Source: Polaromonas sp. P2-4
GTDB taxonomy: Bacteria > Pseudomonadota > Gammaproteobacteria > Burkholderiales > Burkholderiaceae_C
NCBI GenBank assembly: GCA_024703855.1
Contig: CP087965.1
Location: forward strand, 4,704,001 to 4,768,000
Reading direction: 5' to 3'
Length of the DNA stretch: 64,000 nucleotides
Position numbers and translations under genes: made by a program
Shown: piece by piece, positions 17,826 to 27,460 of the stretch
Layout of the letters: each line of letters begins with the position of its first letter
How positions within the stretch are numbered: the stretch's first letter is position 1
The notes under the pieces: generated by a model
What the model was told of the DNA's origin: nothing
Seen by the model: the letters and a program-made list of their open reading frames with translations, nothing else
Database searches by the model: none

Positions 17826-18030
17826 CTACTGCTTCGCTCCCAGCGCCAGGGCCGCAACACTTGAAGCAGCGAGCTGTTGCACGCCGGGCCCAGCCTGCGT
17901 GGGCCAGCCGGCCAGTTGCTGCGCACTGAAGTCTGCCAGGGCAGCCAGCCACTGCGGGCTGTCGTTCGGGCATTCGATATAGCGAAACTCTTTGCCGCCC
18001 GCCTGCAAAAGGCGTGGCGCGGTTCCAACG
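17826..18030 (-). pseudogene. partial duplicate of the hemH 3' end
   Basis: Minus strand encodes LQAGGKEFRYIECPNDSPQ and WLAALADFSAQQLAGWPTQ, almost identical to the ferrochelatase C-terminus at 20340-20530 (same orientation, 2.5 kb away). Similarity starts at about 18030 (EPRHAF, needing one frame shift) and fades after the GWPTQ segment, where this copy has its own tail and TAG at 17826. There is no N-terminal domain, so it cannot be a working enzyme. Confidence 0.85.
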
Positions 18031-18336
18031 CAATTTGCACCTGCGGGCCCAGGCCGCTGTTTTGCGGAAAATACCACGAATCGCCAGAGTTGTAAGTAGA
18101 AAGGGTAGTTTTTCTCCCCTCAAGTTCCCGTCCTGCTTTTTTTGTAAAAAGACCGCTATGCGAGCGGCCAGGTAAATTTCATTCGCCTGACATAGCCGGT
18201 ACTTCGCCGAGCGACAAGGTAATACACACGTGACTCTTGACACGCTGACGGATAGCATGGCCCGGGCGAGCAAATGCGGGTTCACACCGCCAAGCACGCA
18301 AAAAAAATTGGTGTTATTAATTTCAGAGGAGGAAGT
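18031..18336. other. gene-free leader of the MHYT gene
   Basis: No coding sequence recognised. An RBS AGAGGAGG sits 8 bases before the MHYT start. A promoter is expected here but no convincing -35/-10 pair stands out. Confidence 0.5.
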
Positions 18337-19102
18337 ATGGCTTTCAATCCAGGTGATATCTTGCCTGCGCAATACAACGTGACATACGTGCTTGCGTCTT
18401 ATGTTGTGTCGGTCATGGGTTCTTTGATGGCGCTTTACCACGCCGGGCACATTCGCCGCCAGGACGGGTCCATCGATCACGATATGGTGATTGGTGCTGC
18501 GGTGTCCTTGGGCGGCGTTGGCATTTGGTCCATGCATTTCATCGGTATGCTGGGCTACAAGTTGCCCGTTCCGGTGGTTTATGGCGGTGCGCTGACCTTC
18601 GCGTCGCTTTTTGCTGCGGTGGTCATCTCGGGCATTGCGCTGTGGCTGGCTGGGGGGAGGGGGGAAGTTCAGCCTCTCGGGCTGGTTGGCCGGAAGCGTG
18701 TTGGCTGGCCTGGGGGTTTGCGTGATGCACTACGGGGGCATGTATGCCATGAGCTTACGCGCTGACTTGTCCTTTAACTGGTCCATGGTGGCCACCAGCG
18801 TCTTGATCGCTGTGTCCGCTGCTGCTGCGGCCTTGTGGATCGCCTTCAACATCAGCAAGACGTCTCACCGATTCGCCGCCGCTTGCATCATGGGCCTGGC
18901 AGTTTGCGCCATGCACTACACCGGCATGGCCGCTGCGGATTTCGTGTGTGTTGCAAGCAAGTCTTCACCGGCCTGGACGATTGGCGGTATCTATCTCTCC
19001 ACGCTGGTTTTTGCCACCATTGGGCTGGTGCTGGTATTGCTGCTCTGGAACTTGCTTGGACGAGTGAGCGAGACAACAACGGCGCCGCTCAAGAAAAGCT
19101 GA
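18337..19102 (+). CDS. MHYT-domain integral membrane sensor, one frame break
   Basis: About 255 aa with seven membrane helices. Three MHYT motifs are visible: WSMHFIGM, CVMHYGGM and CAMHYTGM, each on a helix and proposed to bind copper and sense O2, CO or NO. There is no GGDEF, EAL or kinase domain after them, so this is a stand-alone MHYT protein. The break is at about 18657 in a G-rich run (GGGGGGAGGGGGG); afterwards the frame continues FSLSGWLAGSVLAGLG. RBS AGAGGAGG supports ATG 18337. It lies between the two hemH 3' copies. Confidence 0.85.
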
Positions 19103-19131
19103 TGCCGACAGCACTCTACCTGCGGAGCCCT

Positions 19132-20325
19132 AGTACATCAACACGCAAGTTTCGAAACATAATGTCGCCCAAGCTTTATATCTGCATCCTGTCGAGTAAA
19201 TTTCCACTCGATGGTTCGCTGAAGGGCGTTTCGAGCTTGCTGCCAAGCCTCGACTTCTGATCGCAGCAGTTGCCGACTGGCAATCCGTCGATCCAGGCAC
19301 TGACGGCTGAGGATGCCGATCTCAATTTCCGCCATGTTCAGCCAACTCGCGTGCTTGGGCGTGTAGTGAAACTGCACCCTGCGCAAGAGTTTTGTGGCCG
19401 CGCGCTGACCCAGCACATCGTCGAAGCATTTCCTGAAGTGAGTATTGAGGTTGTCCAGCGCCAGGTGGACTCGGCGCGCCTTGGCGTATGCGCCGGTAAG
19501 TAGTCCGCAGATGAAGGCAACGAAGTCCACCTTGCCTCGGCGCTCGGTGACCGAGACGACTCGCCGTCCCGCCCTGGGCTCGACAGCCACGAACAGGTTG
19601 GTCGTGCCGTTGCGCGTGTACTTCAATAGTCCTGCTTGGCTGGAGCGTGCTGGGCCATGGGCAGCGCGCGCGGCTGTTGCCGATGAGCTGCAGGCTCTTC
19701 TCGTCGATGCAAATCACTGGTTCAACCCGAGACAGTGGCCGTGCGTACAGCTCGAGCAAGTTGTACATCCGTTGCCGGTACTCCTCGGTCAACGCCCCGA
19801 TGCGCCACATCAGCTTGCGCCAGGGCTTGAGATCGTTTTTTTGAGCATGCGCCGCACGGTTTCCCTGCTTACGGCGCCCAGGCCCGGTTCTTGGCGGGCG
19901 GCCCGTTCGAGCTCGATCATCGTCCAGCGCTGCCGGCCTTCGGGCGGAGCTGAGCAGGCCAGTGCAGTCACCCGTGCCTCGGCATCCGTGTCGTACTGGA
20001 CGGGCCGACCTGAGCGCGCCACGTCAAACACCGCCAACTCCAAGCCTCCTTGCAAATACGCCGCGCGGGTGCGCCACACGGCAGTACGCCCAACGCCAAG
20101 AACGGCCATGATCTGGGCCTCTGGGACACCTCGATCCAGGCAGGACAGCATATGCGCTCGATTGACTTGTCGCGCATGGTGCAAGCCCTTGCTGCGAATC
20201 TCCTCAATGACCGAGCGGTCCTCCTCGGTCAAGTGCAGTTCTGTCTGGCGCATGATCAAACTCCAGTATGCCAAATGGCGGAAACGAGAGTTTACATATG
20301 TTTCGTTATTTATGTGTCAGTGTAC
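19132..20325 (-). mobile_element. IS630-family insertion sequence
   Basis: About 1.19 kb with imperfect terminal inverted repeats: left GTACATCAACAC..CGAAACATAATG and right (inverted) GTACACTGACAC..CGAAACATATGT. It is flanked by TA on both sides in the context CTAG, the IS630 target (TA duplication at 19130-19131 and 20326-20327). The right end abuts the hemH stop codon, and the CTAG target itself supplies the TAG. Confidence 0.85.
19138..20253 (-). CDS. IS630-family transposase, frame broken at least twice
   Basis: The N-terminal part (from MRQTELHLTEEDRSVIEEI) holds the helix-turn-helix AHMLSCLDRG..AVLGVGRTAVWR. The middle carries the first catalytic Asp in VICIDEKSLQLI, the C-terminal part LALDNLNTHFRK (second Asp) and SWLNMAEIEIGILSRQCLD (Glu), so the DDE triad is complete. 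Frames change near 19830 and near 19650. Given the error level in this window, these breaks may not be real, so the element might still be active. Confidence 0.8.
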
Positions 20326-21444
20326 TAGCGCGCAGCGCCCATGGCTATTGCCCGTTCGCGTGAGCTGTTTAGCGCCTCAAGCCCGCTGGGCGCTTGCGTC
20401 GGCCAGCCCGCCAACTGCTGCGCACTGAAGTCTGCCAGCGCGGCCAGCCACTGCGGGCTGTCGTTCAGGCATTCGATGTAGTGAAACTCCTTGCCGCCCG
20501 CCTTTAAGAAGGCGTGGCGCGCTTCCATATTGATTTCTTCCAGCGTCTCCAGGCAGTCACCGGTAAATCCCGGGCACACCACATCCACGCGCTTTACGCC
20601 GGCTTGCGCCATCTGGATCAGCGTGGGCTCGGTGTAGGGCTGCAGCCATTTGGCCTTGCCAAAGCGTGACTGGAAGGTGACTTTGTAGCGGTCTTTTTGC
20701 AGCCCCAGCTTTTCCGCCAGCAGGCGCGCTGTTTTCTGGCACTCGCAGTGGTAGGGGTCGCCTAGCTTGAGCGTGCGTTCAGGCACACCATGAAAGCTCA
20801 TGACCAGCTGCTCGGCCTGGCCGCTATGCCGCCAGTGCGTGCGAATCTTCTCGGCCAGCGCCTCGATGTAGCCCGGCGCATCATGGTAGTGATTGACGAA
20901 GCGCAATTCAGGAATGCGGCGGATGCGGGCTGCCCAGCTGTAAACCGCGTCAAACACGCTGGCCGTGGTGGTGCCGCTGTACTGCGGGTAGGCCGGCAGG
21001 ATGAGGATGCGTGTCACGCCGTCAAGCTTGAGCTGGTCCAGTTGCGAAGCGATGGATGGGTTGCCGTAACGCATGGCGTAGCGCACCTCCACGCTATGCC
21101 CGCGCACCGCCAGGTAGCCGCGCAACATCAGCGCCTGCTTTTGCGTCCAGACCTTGAGCGGCGAGCCTTCAGGTGTCCAGATGCTGGCGTATTTGGCGGC
21201 CGATTTTTGGGGCGAATGCGCAGAATAATGCCGTGCAAAATCAGCCACCAAATCGGCTTGGGAATTTCGACCACGCGCGGGTCGCTTAAGAACTCGGCGA
21301 GGTAGCGGCGCAGTGCGGGTGCGGTGGGTGCATCGGGGGTGCCGAGGTTGCAAAGCAGGATGGCCGTGTTTGAGGATGCAACGGGCGGTGTGCCGTGGGT
21401 GAAAGAAGGCTCCGGGGAAAACGGGGAAAACGGGGGAAAGACAT
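20325..21444 (-). CDS. hemH: ferrochelatase, two frame breaks
   Basis: Inserts Fe2+ into protoporphyrin IX, the last step of heme synthesis. Corrected N-terminus reads MSFPPFSPF and ILLCNLGTPDAPTAPALRRY, LAEFLSDPRVVEIPKPIWW. Downstream are GNPSIASQLDQL, LPAYPQYSGTTTASVFDAV, the catalytic-His segment MSFHGVPERTLKLGDPY, and VVCPGFTGDCLETLEEI. Breaks are at about 21430 (C-run short by one, right after ATG) and 21213 (A-run short by one). The 5' end overlaps the divergent HAD gene region and the stop TAG abuts the IS630 element. A damaged extra copy of the 3' end lies at 17826-18030. Confidence 0.92.
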
Positions 21445-21463
21445 GGGTTATTCTCGCCTACCT

Positions 21464-22159
21464 ATGCTTGACCTGACAACCATCCAAGCCGTCACCCTGG
21501 ACCTTGACGATACCCTGTGGCCGGTTTGGCCCGCCATTGAACGTGCCGAGAAGGCGCTGGATAACTGGCTCAGCCGGCACGCACCGATGACCGCTGCGCT
21601 GTATTCAAACCCCATGGCGCGGCATGAGATTCGTGAGCATGTGGCGCGCTCGCGGCCGGAGTTTAAGTACAACCTGAGCGCCATCCGCCGCGAAGCGATA
21701 CGGCTGGCGCTGTACCGCTCGAAAGAAGACCCGCTGCTGGCGGAAGAAGCCTTCAATGTTTTTTTTGACGAGCGCAACCGGGTCACCTTGTTTGACGACG
21801 CCGTGCTGGCACTGGAATTTTTATCCAGCCGCTTTCCGCTGGTGGCGCTGTCCAACGGCAATGCCGACATCAACCGCATTGGCATTGGCACGTATTTTCA
21901 GGCCAGCATCAGTGCCCAGCAGTTTGGCGTGGGCAAGCCCGACCCCCGCATTTTTCATGCGGCTGCCGGTGCCGCCGGGGTGGAGCCGGTCCATGTGCTG
22001 CATGTGGGTGATGACGCGGCGCTCGACGTGCTGGGCGCACTCAACTGCAACATGCAGACCGTGTGGGTCAACCGCGCTGACCATTTGTGGACACACGCCG
22101 CCATACCGCATGAGACAGTCACCACACTCACTGAGCTGTGTGACCTGTTCTCAAGCTGA
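21464..22159 (+). CDS. HAD-superfamily hydrolase
   Basis: 231 aa cytosolic phosphatase-like protein. Motif I VTLDLDDTLWP (nucleophile Asp), motif II VALSNGN, motif III GVGKPDPRIF and motif IV HVGDDAALDV are all present, so it should be catalytically able; the substrate is unknown. ATG 21464 (MLDLTTIQAVTL) is chosen, as the more upstream ATG 21443 overlaps the hemH start on the other strand. A GST gene follows after 30 bases. Confidence 0.85.
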   Translation: MLDLTTIQAVTLDLDDTLWPVWPAIERAEKALDNWLSRHAPMTAALYSNPMARHEIREHVARSRPEFKYNLSAIRREAIRLALYRSKEDPLLAEEAFNVFFDERNRVTLFDDAVLALEFLSSRFPLVALSNGNADINRIGIGTYFQASISAQQFGVGKPDPRIFHAAAGAAGVEPVHVLHVGDDAALDVLGALNCNMQTVWVNRADHLWTHAAIPHETVTTLTELCDLFSS

Positions 22160-22189
22160 GTTTGATTAACCCTTTAGAAGTCGTTTCGT

Positions 22190-22854
22190 ATGACGCTCAA
22201 AATCTACGGCACAGCCGCTTCACGTGCAGCGCGGCCGCTGTGGGTGGCGCATGAGCTGGGTCTGGCTTATGAACACATTCCCCTGCCTTATCTGGGCGGC
22301 GCCACGCGCACGCCAGAGTTTTTGGCGATCAATCCGAACGGCCACATTCCCGTGGTTGAGGACGACGGTGTGCGGGTCTGGGAGTCCATGGCCTGCGCGC
22401 TGTATCTGGCTGAACGCTTCAAGCGCCCCGGCGCGTCATCGCTGGTCGCAGAAACTGGTACTGACACCCCCATGCTGGCGGCGCAGAGTCACGCCGAGCA
22501 GGCCGAAATTTTGCGCTGGAGTTTTTGGGTGGTGACCGAGTGCGAAAAAGACGCACTGACTTTTTAATGCACCGCGTGCTCATGCCAACTGAACGCCGTA
22601 AACCGCAACTGGCCGACGAGGCCCAGCGGCGTCTGCTGGGCCCGCTGCGCGTGCTGGAGCAGCATTTGCAAACGCGCAGCCATCTGGCCGGTGATCGCTT
22701 TACCGTGGCCGATATCTGCGTGGCTTCGGTCATGGCGTGGCTGCAGGGCGCAACCGATTTGATGGCGCAGTGCCCGCGGGTTGAGGGCTGGTTGCGGCGC
22801 TGTGTCCTGCGCCCGGCCTTCCTGGAAGTCCGGTTAATGGCGAAAAGTGCCTGA
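22190..22854 (+). CDS. glutathione S-transferase, one frame break
   Basis: About 222 aa. The thioredoxin-like N-domain (MTLKIYGTAASRAARPLWVA; NPNGHIPVVEDDG with cis-Pro; WESMACALYLAERF) is followed by the all-helical C-domain (HLAGDRFTVADICVASVMAW, the N-capping box). The break at about 22560 is a T-run short by one (protein wants ALTFLMHRVLMP). Substrate is unknown. The stop codon lies inside dispersed-repeat copy E, so the last residues (MAKSA) come from the repeat edge. Confidence 0.85.
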
Positions 22855-22899
22855 CGCCCATGATTGATGGGTGCGGGAAGCTATCAATTTAATAGCAAC
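22843..22899 (-). repeat. dispersed palindromic repeat, copy E (overlaps GST stop)
   Basis: Minus strand reads GGTTGCTATTAAATTGATAG, CTTCCCGCACCC, then GGGCGTCAGGCACTTTT. It overlaps the last codons and stop of the GST gene and precedes the convergent hpnE end. Confidence 0.75.
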
Positions 22900-22951
22900 C
22901 TGAGGCGGCAGCTAAACGCGTTCAAACATGTTCAAACACGTTCAAAAGCGG

Positions 22952-24223
22952 TCAAGGCAAGCGCCGGACCGCCTCCAGCCCTGAACGCACGGCACCTTCC
23001 AGCGTGGCGGGATACGGCCCGGCGATGTAGTCACCGCAAGCCAGCAAGCCGGGGGCTATATAACTGGGCGGGCGCTGCAGGCCCGGCGTGCAGGCAAAGG
23101 TGGCACGCTTTTCCACAATCGTCTGCACCGGCTGCAGACGCTTCAGCCCCAGTTGCCGGGCCGCTTGCGCCAGCACCTGCTGCGTCAGGGTGGCACTGTC
23201 GCCCACGCTGGCACTGATCACGAAGGCCAGCAAGCCCGCCGGGCCACCCAATTGACCGCGGTCAAACACAAACTGCGCCGGTGATTCTGTATTGGCAGGC
23301 AGCGCCAGCATGGGCTGCTTGAGGCCCGCTTCGGGTGCATGGGCATAAACGGTGGTCAGGGCTTCGTGCTGCAGCTTGCGTGCTTGCATAAGCCAGTCGT
23401 CGGCGGACACGCCGCTGCCCTCCACCAAGCGTGCCGCTTCGGCGGGCGGGCAGGCCAGTACCACGCGGTCAAAGGCGGCGCTGCTGTCGGCTGTGACCAC
23501 CCAGCCCAAGCCGGAAGGCGCAATGGTTTGCACGCGTGAGCCCAGCCGTGGTGGACTGCCTTGCCTGGCGAGCCAGGCAAGCGCGGCATCGGGCAGCAGG
23601 GCGCTCAAGTCCACGCGCGGCAGCAGCAGGTTGGAGCCACCGCTCTCAGAAAACAGCGCATCGCGCATCACGCGCAAGAACACCTGTCCGCTGGCCCGCT
23701 CGGGCGGCGTGTTCAGCGCCGATACGCACAAAGGCTCAATCAGCGAGGCCATGGCGCCAGGGCTCAGGCCCTTGCACAAGTCGGTCACCGACTGCGAAGG
23801 CCCGCACTGAAAGCCCTTGAGTTGCCAACCGATGGCCACCTTGAGTAAGGAGAGCTTGTCGGCCCAGGACCAGCCGCGTGCGCTGAGGATGCCTGCGAAA
23901 GCGTCCAGCGGCGTAGGAAGTTGGGGTAGCTTGAGGCCGCTGCCATCGGGGAACTGCAGGGTCAGCGGCAGGCGCAGCAAGGCCGCATCCACGTCAACGC
24001 CTACGTCCTTCATCAAGCGCAGGGTTTCCGCGTAAGCCCCAATCAGGATGTGCTGGCCGTTGTCGAGTGCCAGGGACTGGCCCGCCACCACGGCATCCAC
24101 ACGCCGGGCGCGCCCACCGGCGGTGCGGGAGGTTTCAAACAGGCTGACCTGGCAACCCAGGCGCGTGGCCTCGACAGCTGCGGCGCAGCCGGCCCAGCCA
24201 GCGCCAATCACGGCGACTCTCAT
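22952..24223 (-). CDS. hpnE: hydroxysqualene-dehydroxylase-type FAD oxidoreductase
   Basis: 423 aa. The N-terminal FAD motif RVAVIGAGWAGCAAAVEATR is followed by GGRARRVDAVVAG and LDNGQHILIGAYAETLRLMK, typical of squalene-associated amine-oxidase-fold HpnE, and the C-terminus has LLACGDYIAGPYPATLEGAV. HpnE reduces hydroxysqualene to squalene, the final step of the HpnCDE route at the membrane. Last gene of the hpnC-hpnD-hpnE operon. ATG 24223 is preferred to ATG 24241, which lies in a flanking G-rich repeat. The frame is intact. Confidence 0.9.
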   Translation of the reverse strand: MRVAVIGAGWAGCAAAVEATRLGCQVSLFETSRTAGGRARRVDAVVAGQSLALDNGQHILIGAYAETLRLMKDVGVDVDAALLRLPLTLQFPDGSGLKLPQLPTPLDAFAGILSARGWSWADKLSLLKVAIGWQLKGFQCGPSQSVTDLCKGLSPGAMASLIEPLCVSALNTPPERASGQVFLRVMRDALFSESGGSNLLLPRVDLSALLPDAALAWLARQGSPPRLGSRVQTIAPSGLGWVVTADSSAAFDRVVLACPPAEAARLVEGSGVSADDWLMQARKLQHEALTTVYAHAPEAGLKQPMLALPANTESPAQFVFDRGQLGGPAGLLAFVISASVGDSATLTQQVLAQAARQLGLKRLQPVQTIVEKRATFACTPGLQRPPSYIAPGLLACGDYIAGPYPATLEGAVRSGLEAVRRLP

Positions 24224-24236
24224 ATTCCGGGCGATA

Positions 24237-24396
24237 GGCATTTTTCCGACGGGCCGCCCCTAGGAAAAATAGCCCCCGAGGGGCTGACGCCCGCGGCTCC
24301 AAGCCTGCCTGTGCAGGCTTGGACGGGCGGAAGAGCCGCCGCGTCTTGCGGCGGTACGTCCAGCGAAGTACGCGAAGCGACGAGCGTGGGGGCCAT
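24237..24396. repeat. G-rich dispersed repeat (family 2), copy a, in hpnD-hpnE spacer
   Basis: Starts GGCATTTTTCCGACGGGCCG, continues CCCCTAGGAAAAATAGCCCC and ends GAGCGTGGGGGCC right before the hpnD stop. The first 42 bases are identical to copy b at 25305. The middle has extra hairpins (AAGCCTGC/GCAGGCTT; GCCGCCGC). Confidence 0.7.
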
Positions 24397-24399
24397 TAT

Positions 24400-25239
24400 C
24401 TAGACCACACGTCCAAAGGCTTGCGTCTTCCACGCCAGCCAGAACTTGCGCAGCGGCGTGAGGCTGACGCGCTGGTGCAGCACCTGGTAGCCGTCAGCGG
24501 CAATTTCGCGCAGCAGTGTGCGGTAAATGCTGGCCATCATGAGGCCGGGCTTTTGCGCCCTGCGGTCGGCTTCGGGCAGCATGGCCAGCGCTTCGTCGTA
24601 AATGCCGAGCGCGCTGGGTCTGGAACTGCATGAGCGCGGTGAAGCGCTCTGAATACTGGCGCTTCAAAATCTCGTGCGCCTTCACATCAAACTGCTGCAG
24701 CTCATTGACCGGCAGGTAGATGCGGCCGCGCATGGCGTCTTCACCGACATCACGGATGATGTTGGTGAGCTGAAAAGCCAGGCCCAGCTTGTGCGCATAG
24801 GCGGTGGTGGCTTCGTCGCTCTGGCCAAAAATCTGCGCCGCCACTTCGCCCACAATGCCGGCCACCAGATGGCAGTAGCGCTGCAGGCCGGGAAAGTCGA
24901 GGTAGCGGTTTTGTGACAGGTCCATCTGGCAGCCTTCGATGACTGCCTGCAAATGGCGCGCTTCAATGCGGTAAGTGGCGGCCTGCGGCATCAGGGCCTT
25001 CATGACCGGGTGCGTGGGCGTACCGGCGAAGGACTTGTCGACTTCGGCTCGCCACCAGGCCAGCTTGCTGTGTGCCACGCCGGGATCGGTCACTTCATCG
25101 ACAACATCGTCGATTTCGCGGCAAAACGCGTAAAAAGCGGTGATCGCGGCGCGCCGCTCTTTGGGCAAAAAAGGAAGGCGTAATAAAAACTGCTGCCGGA
25201 TGCGGCGGCTTTTTGTTGGACATATTGCTCGGGATTCAT
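24400..25239 (-). CDS. hpnD: presqualene diphosphate synthase, two frame breaks
   Basis: About 280 aa. Corrected N-terminus MNPEQYVQQKAAASGSSFYY and AFLFLPKERRAAITAFYAFC, then the Asp-rich REIDDVVDE; the second Asp motif is in NIIRDVGEDAMRGRIYLP. It condenses two farnesyl diphosphates to presqualene diphosphate. Breaks: T-run at about 25173 short by one, and GCGCGC tract at 24609-24614 short by two (after it the protein reads IYDEALAMLPEADRRAQ). ATG 25239 restores the family N-terminus. Flanked on both sides by family-2 repeats. Confidence 0.9.
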
Positions 25240-25304
25240 GCGGCGATTGTTGCATGCTCGAAAGCTGGATTCCGGGCTGCGGTAGCGAGTCTTTTTGACG
25301 CTTA

Positions 25305-25390
25305 GGCATTTTTCCGACGGGCCGCCCCTAGGAAAAATAGCCCCCTCGGGGGGCAGCGCATTACACGAAGTGAAAAGCGTGGGGGCCATT
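25305..25390. repeat. G-rich dispersed repeat (family 2), copy b, in hpnC-hpnD spacer
   Basis: Starts GGCATTTTTCCGACGGGCCG, has CCCCCTCGGGGGG and CAGCGCATTACACGAAGTG, and ends GCGTGGGGGCCATT at the hpnC stop. It occupies nearly the whole spacer. Confidence 0.75.
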
Positions 25391-26284
25391 TCACATCCAT
25401 AAAGCACGCCAGCCCATCACCACTACATCCCAGGGCCCGAGCTTGGGGCGCTGTTGCAGCGTGTTGAAGCCCAGCGCCTCGATTTTGTCGAGGATGCGCA
25501 GGCCGCCTTGCACCACCAGCCGCAGCTCCCAGCCGCCGCGCCCGGGCACTTTTTTCACCAATTTAGAACCTTTTAGCATGGTGGCCCTTGCAGAATGGGT
25601 GCAAGCAGCTATCAAATTAATAGCATTCGGGCTGCCGTCCAGCGCCAGCAACTGCGCTTCCTCAACGCCATGGGTTGCCCAAGCCTCGGCGGGCAGGTAA
25701 ATGCGCCCGCGGGGAATGTCCACGCTCAGGTCTTGCCAGAAGTTGATGAGTTGCAGGGCGGTGCAGATGCAGTCGCTTTCCTGCAGCGAGGTTTCGTCAT
25801 GCACGCCATAAAGATGCAGCAGCAGCCGACCCACCGGGTTGGCCGAGCGCGTGCAGTAGTCCAGCAGTTCGGCCTGGCTGGCATAGCGCTGCTTCACCAC
25901 ATCTTGTTCAAACGCGCTCAGCAGGTCAGCCAGCAAATTCACGGGCAGGGCAAATTGCGTGATGACCGGACCCAGACGCTGAAACACAGCCGCCCACTGC
26001 GGGGAAGCAGGCAAGCCTGCGGCGGTCGCCATCAAATCGGCGTGGTAGGCCGCCAAGTCGTTCAGGCGCACCTCAGGCCGGGCATCGCCTTCGTCGGCAA
26101 TGTCGTCAGCGGTGCGGGCAAACCAGTAAATCGCCGCGATGGCTGGGCGCAGATGGGGCGGGCACAACACCGAGGCGACCGGAAAGTTCTCGTAATGGTC
26201 AATACCCGTTTTAAGTTGGCCAGAGGATGTTGCATCCGCGCCGTATACACCTTCTGGCACAGCACTGGATTTAATCGGCGGCAT
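25391..26284 (-). CDS. hpnC: hydroxysqualene synthase (HpnC), with repeat-derived insertion
   Basis: 297 aa. ENFPVASVLCPPHLRPAIAA and WFARTADDIADEGD give the first Asp-rich motif; LINFWQDLSVDIPRGRIYLP the second; both bind the Mg-diphosphates. HpnC converts presqualene diphosphate to hydroxysqualene. Residues about 222-238 (NAINLIAACTHSARATML) are encoded by dispersed-repeat copy F, an in-frame insertion between two helices. First gene of the operon, so the promoter lies in 26285-26446, shared with the LysR side. The frame is intact. Confidence 0.9.
   Translation of the reverse strand: MPPIKSSAVPEGVYGADATSSGQLKTGIDHYENFPVASVLCPPHLRPAIAAIYWFARTADDIADEGDARPEVRLNDLAAYHADLMATAAGLPASPQWAAVFQRLGPVITQFALPVNLLADLLSAFEQDVVKQRYASQAELLDYCTRSANPVGRLLLHLYGVHDETSLQESDCICTALQLINFWQDLSVDIPRGRIYLPAEAWATHGVEEAQLLALDGSPNAINLIAACTHSARATMLKGSKLVKKVPGRGGWELRLVVQGGLRILDKIEALGFNTLQQRPKLGPWDVVVMGWRALWM
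25571..25625 (-). repeat. dispersed palindromic repeat, copy F (inside hpnC)
   Basis: Minus strand reads TGCTATTAATTTGATAGCTG, CTTGCACCC, then AAGGGCCACC. It lies wholly within hpnC and keeps the reading frame. Confidence 0.75.
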
Positions 26285-26446
26285 GGTGGCAATCAGTCCC
26301 GATGCATTTCATGGGAGGAACATGTGGGTTGGTGCTTCGCAGAGATGGCCGCAACACGATGAGGATTGCGGGTGAGCAATTTGTGTATTGAGAGGACGTG
26401 TCGCTGAAAACTTGACTCGGCTTGAGTCGCAATCGGCCATTGTCCG

Positions 26447-27305
26447 TCAGACTGCGAGCCTGCCTGGCATGCGGGTGACGAAATCAGCCAGATAGTTCGC
26501 CTCATCGGAGGCGCCGGTGCGTGCGTACAGGCCAATACCGATTTGAATCGGGGCCGGGAATTCACGCGTTGGTGCCAGCACGCGGCAGCCGGGCGGAATG
26601 GTGGCTGAAATCATGGGCCCCGATACCGATGCCCACTTGCACGGCGGTTGCCATCGCCACCAGCGTAGAGGCTTCACACACCATGCTCCAGCGCAGCTGG
26701 CTGTCTGTCAGCGACTCCATGACCCGGGTGCGCCAGGGGCAGGTATCGCTGAACATCACCACCGGCAATGCATCGTTGGGTGTCAGCGTCAGGTCGGAAC
26801 GCACTACCCACAGCAACTGCTCGGGCCATTCGACCAACGGTTTGTGCGTTACTTCCAGGGTGTCGCAGATCAGCAAATCCAGTTTGTCCTGCTCAAACAG
26901 CGCTGCCAGTTGCCGGTTGCCGGCAATGATCAGGTCCAGATGCACCTTGGGGTTCTGGTCGCGGAAGGACTTCAAAATATCAATCAGCCGCGTAGCGGCA
27001 AAGTCTTCCACCACCCCCAACTTGACGCGTCCTTCCATGCGCTGGCCGCTGACGCGCTGTCTCGCCTCTTCATTAAGGGTCAGGATTTCCCGTGCGTAGG
27101 GCTCCAGAACCCGACCTTCGGCATTTGCCGTCAAGCCTTTGGGTGAGCGCTCAAACAAGGGGGCGCCGGCGATATCTTCCAGGCGCCGAATCTGCATGCT
27201 GACGGCTGCTTGGGTGCGGTGCAGCGCCGCAGCGGCACCATTGACGGTGCCCACGTCAATCACCGCCAAGAATGCACGAAGCAGGTGCGGGTCCAAGTCT
27301 TGCAT
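26447..27305 (-). CDS. LysR-family transcriptional regulator, one frame break
   Basis: About 286 aa. The DNA-binding domain MQDLDPHLLRAFLAVIDVGT..AAVSMQIRRLEDIAG is typical, followed by GRVKLGVVEDFA of the effector domain. The break at about 26618 has one C too many (GGGGCCCATG); after it the protein reads MISATIPPGCRVLAPTREFP. Divergent from the ABC importer at 27461, so it is the probable regulator of that operon. Confidence 0.88.
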
Positions 27306-27316
27306 TCAGTTTTATT

Positions 27317-27345
27317 GATAGGCTCACGACAATTTTGTGACTATC
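27317..27345. promoter_or_regulatory. candidate LysR operator
   Basis: Imperfect dyad GATAGGCTCAC ... GTGACTATC in the divergent LysR/ABC region, 12 bases upstream of the LysR start. Spacing and symmetry suit a LysR site, but the T-N11-A core is not exact. Confidence 0.4.
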
Positions 27346-27460
27346 GCCACTTTATCAGAGCCATTACCATGGCTTTGAGATTTTTTGAGGGCTGCGAAAG
27401 GGGAATTTCGTAGTCCAGCAAATTATTCTTATATGTACATATACACAGGAGACAAGCAAC

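Noticed and set aside
18655..18670. Phase-variable G-tract in the MHYT gene
   Set aside because: The G-rich run could allow slippage, but one-base homopolymer breaks are seen all over the window, so phase variation has no special support.
27346..27460. Guanidine or other riboswitch before the ABC/ureohydrolase operon
   Set aside because: I looked for ykkC-type conserved ACGR/GGG elements and saw none; only a LysR-like dyad is present.
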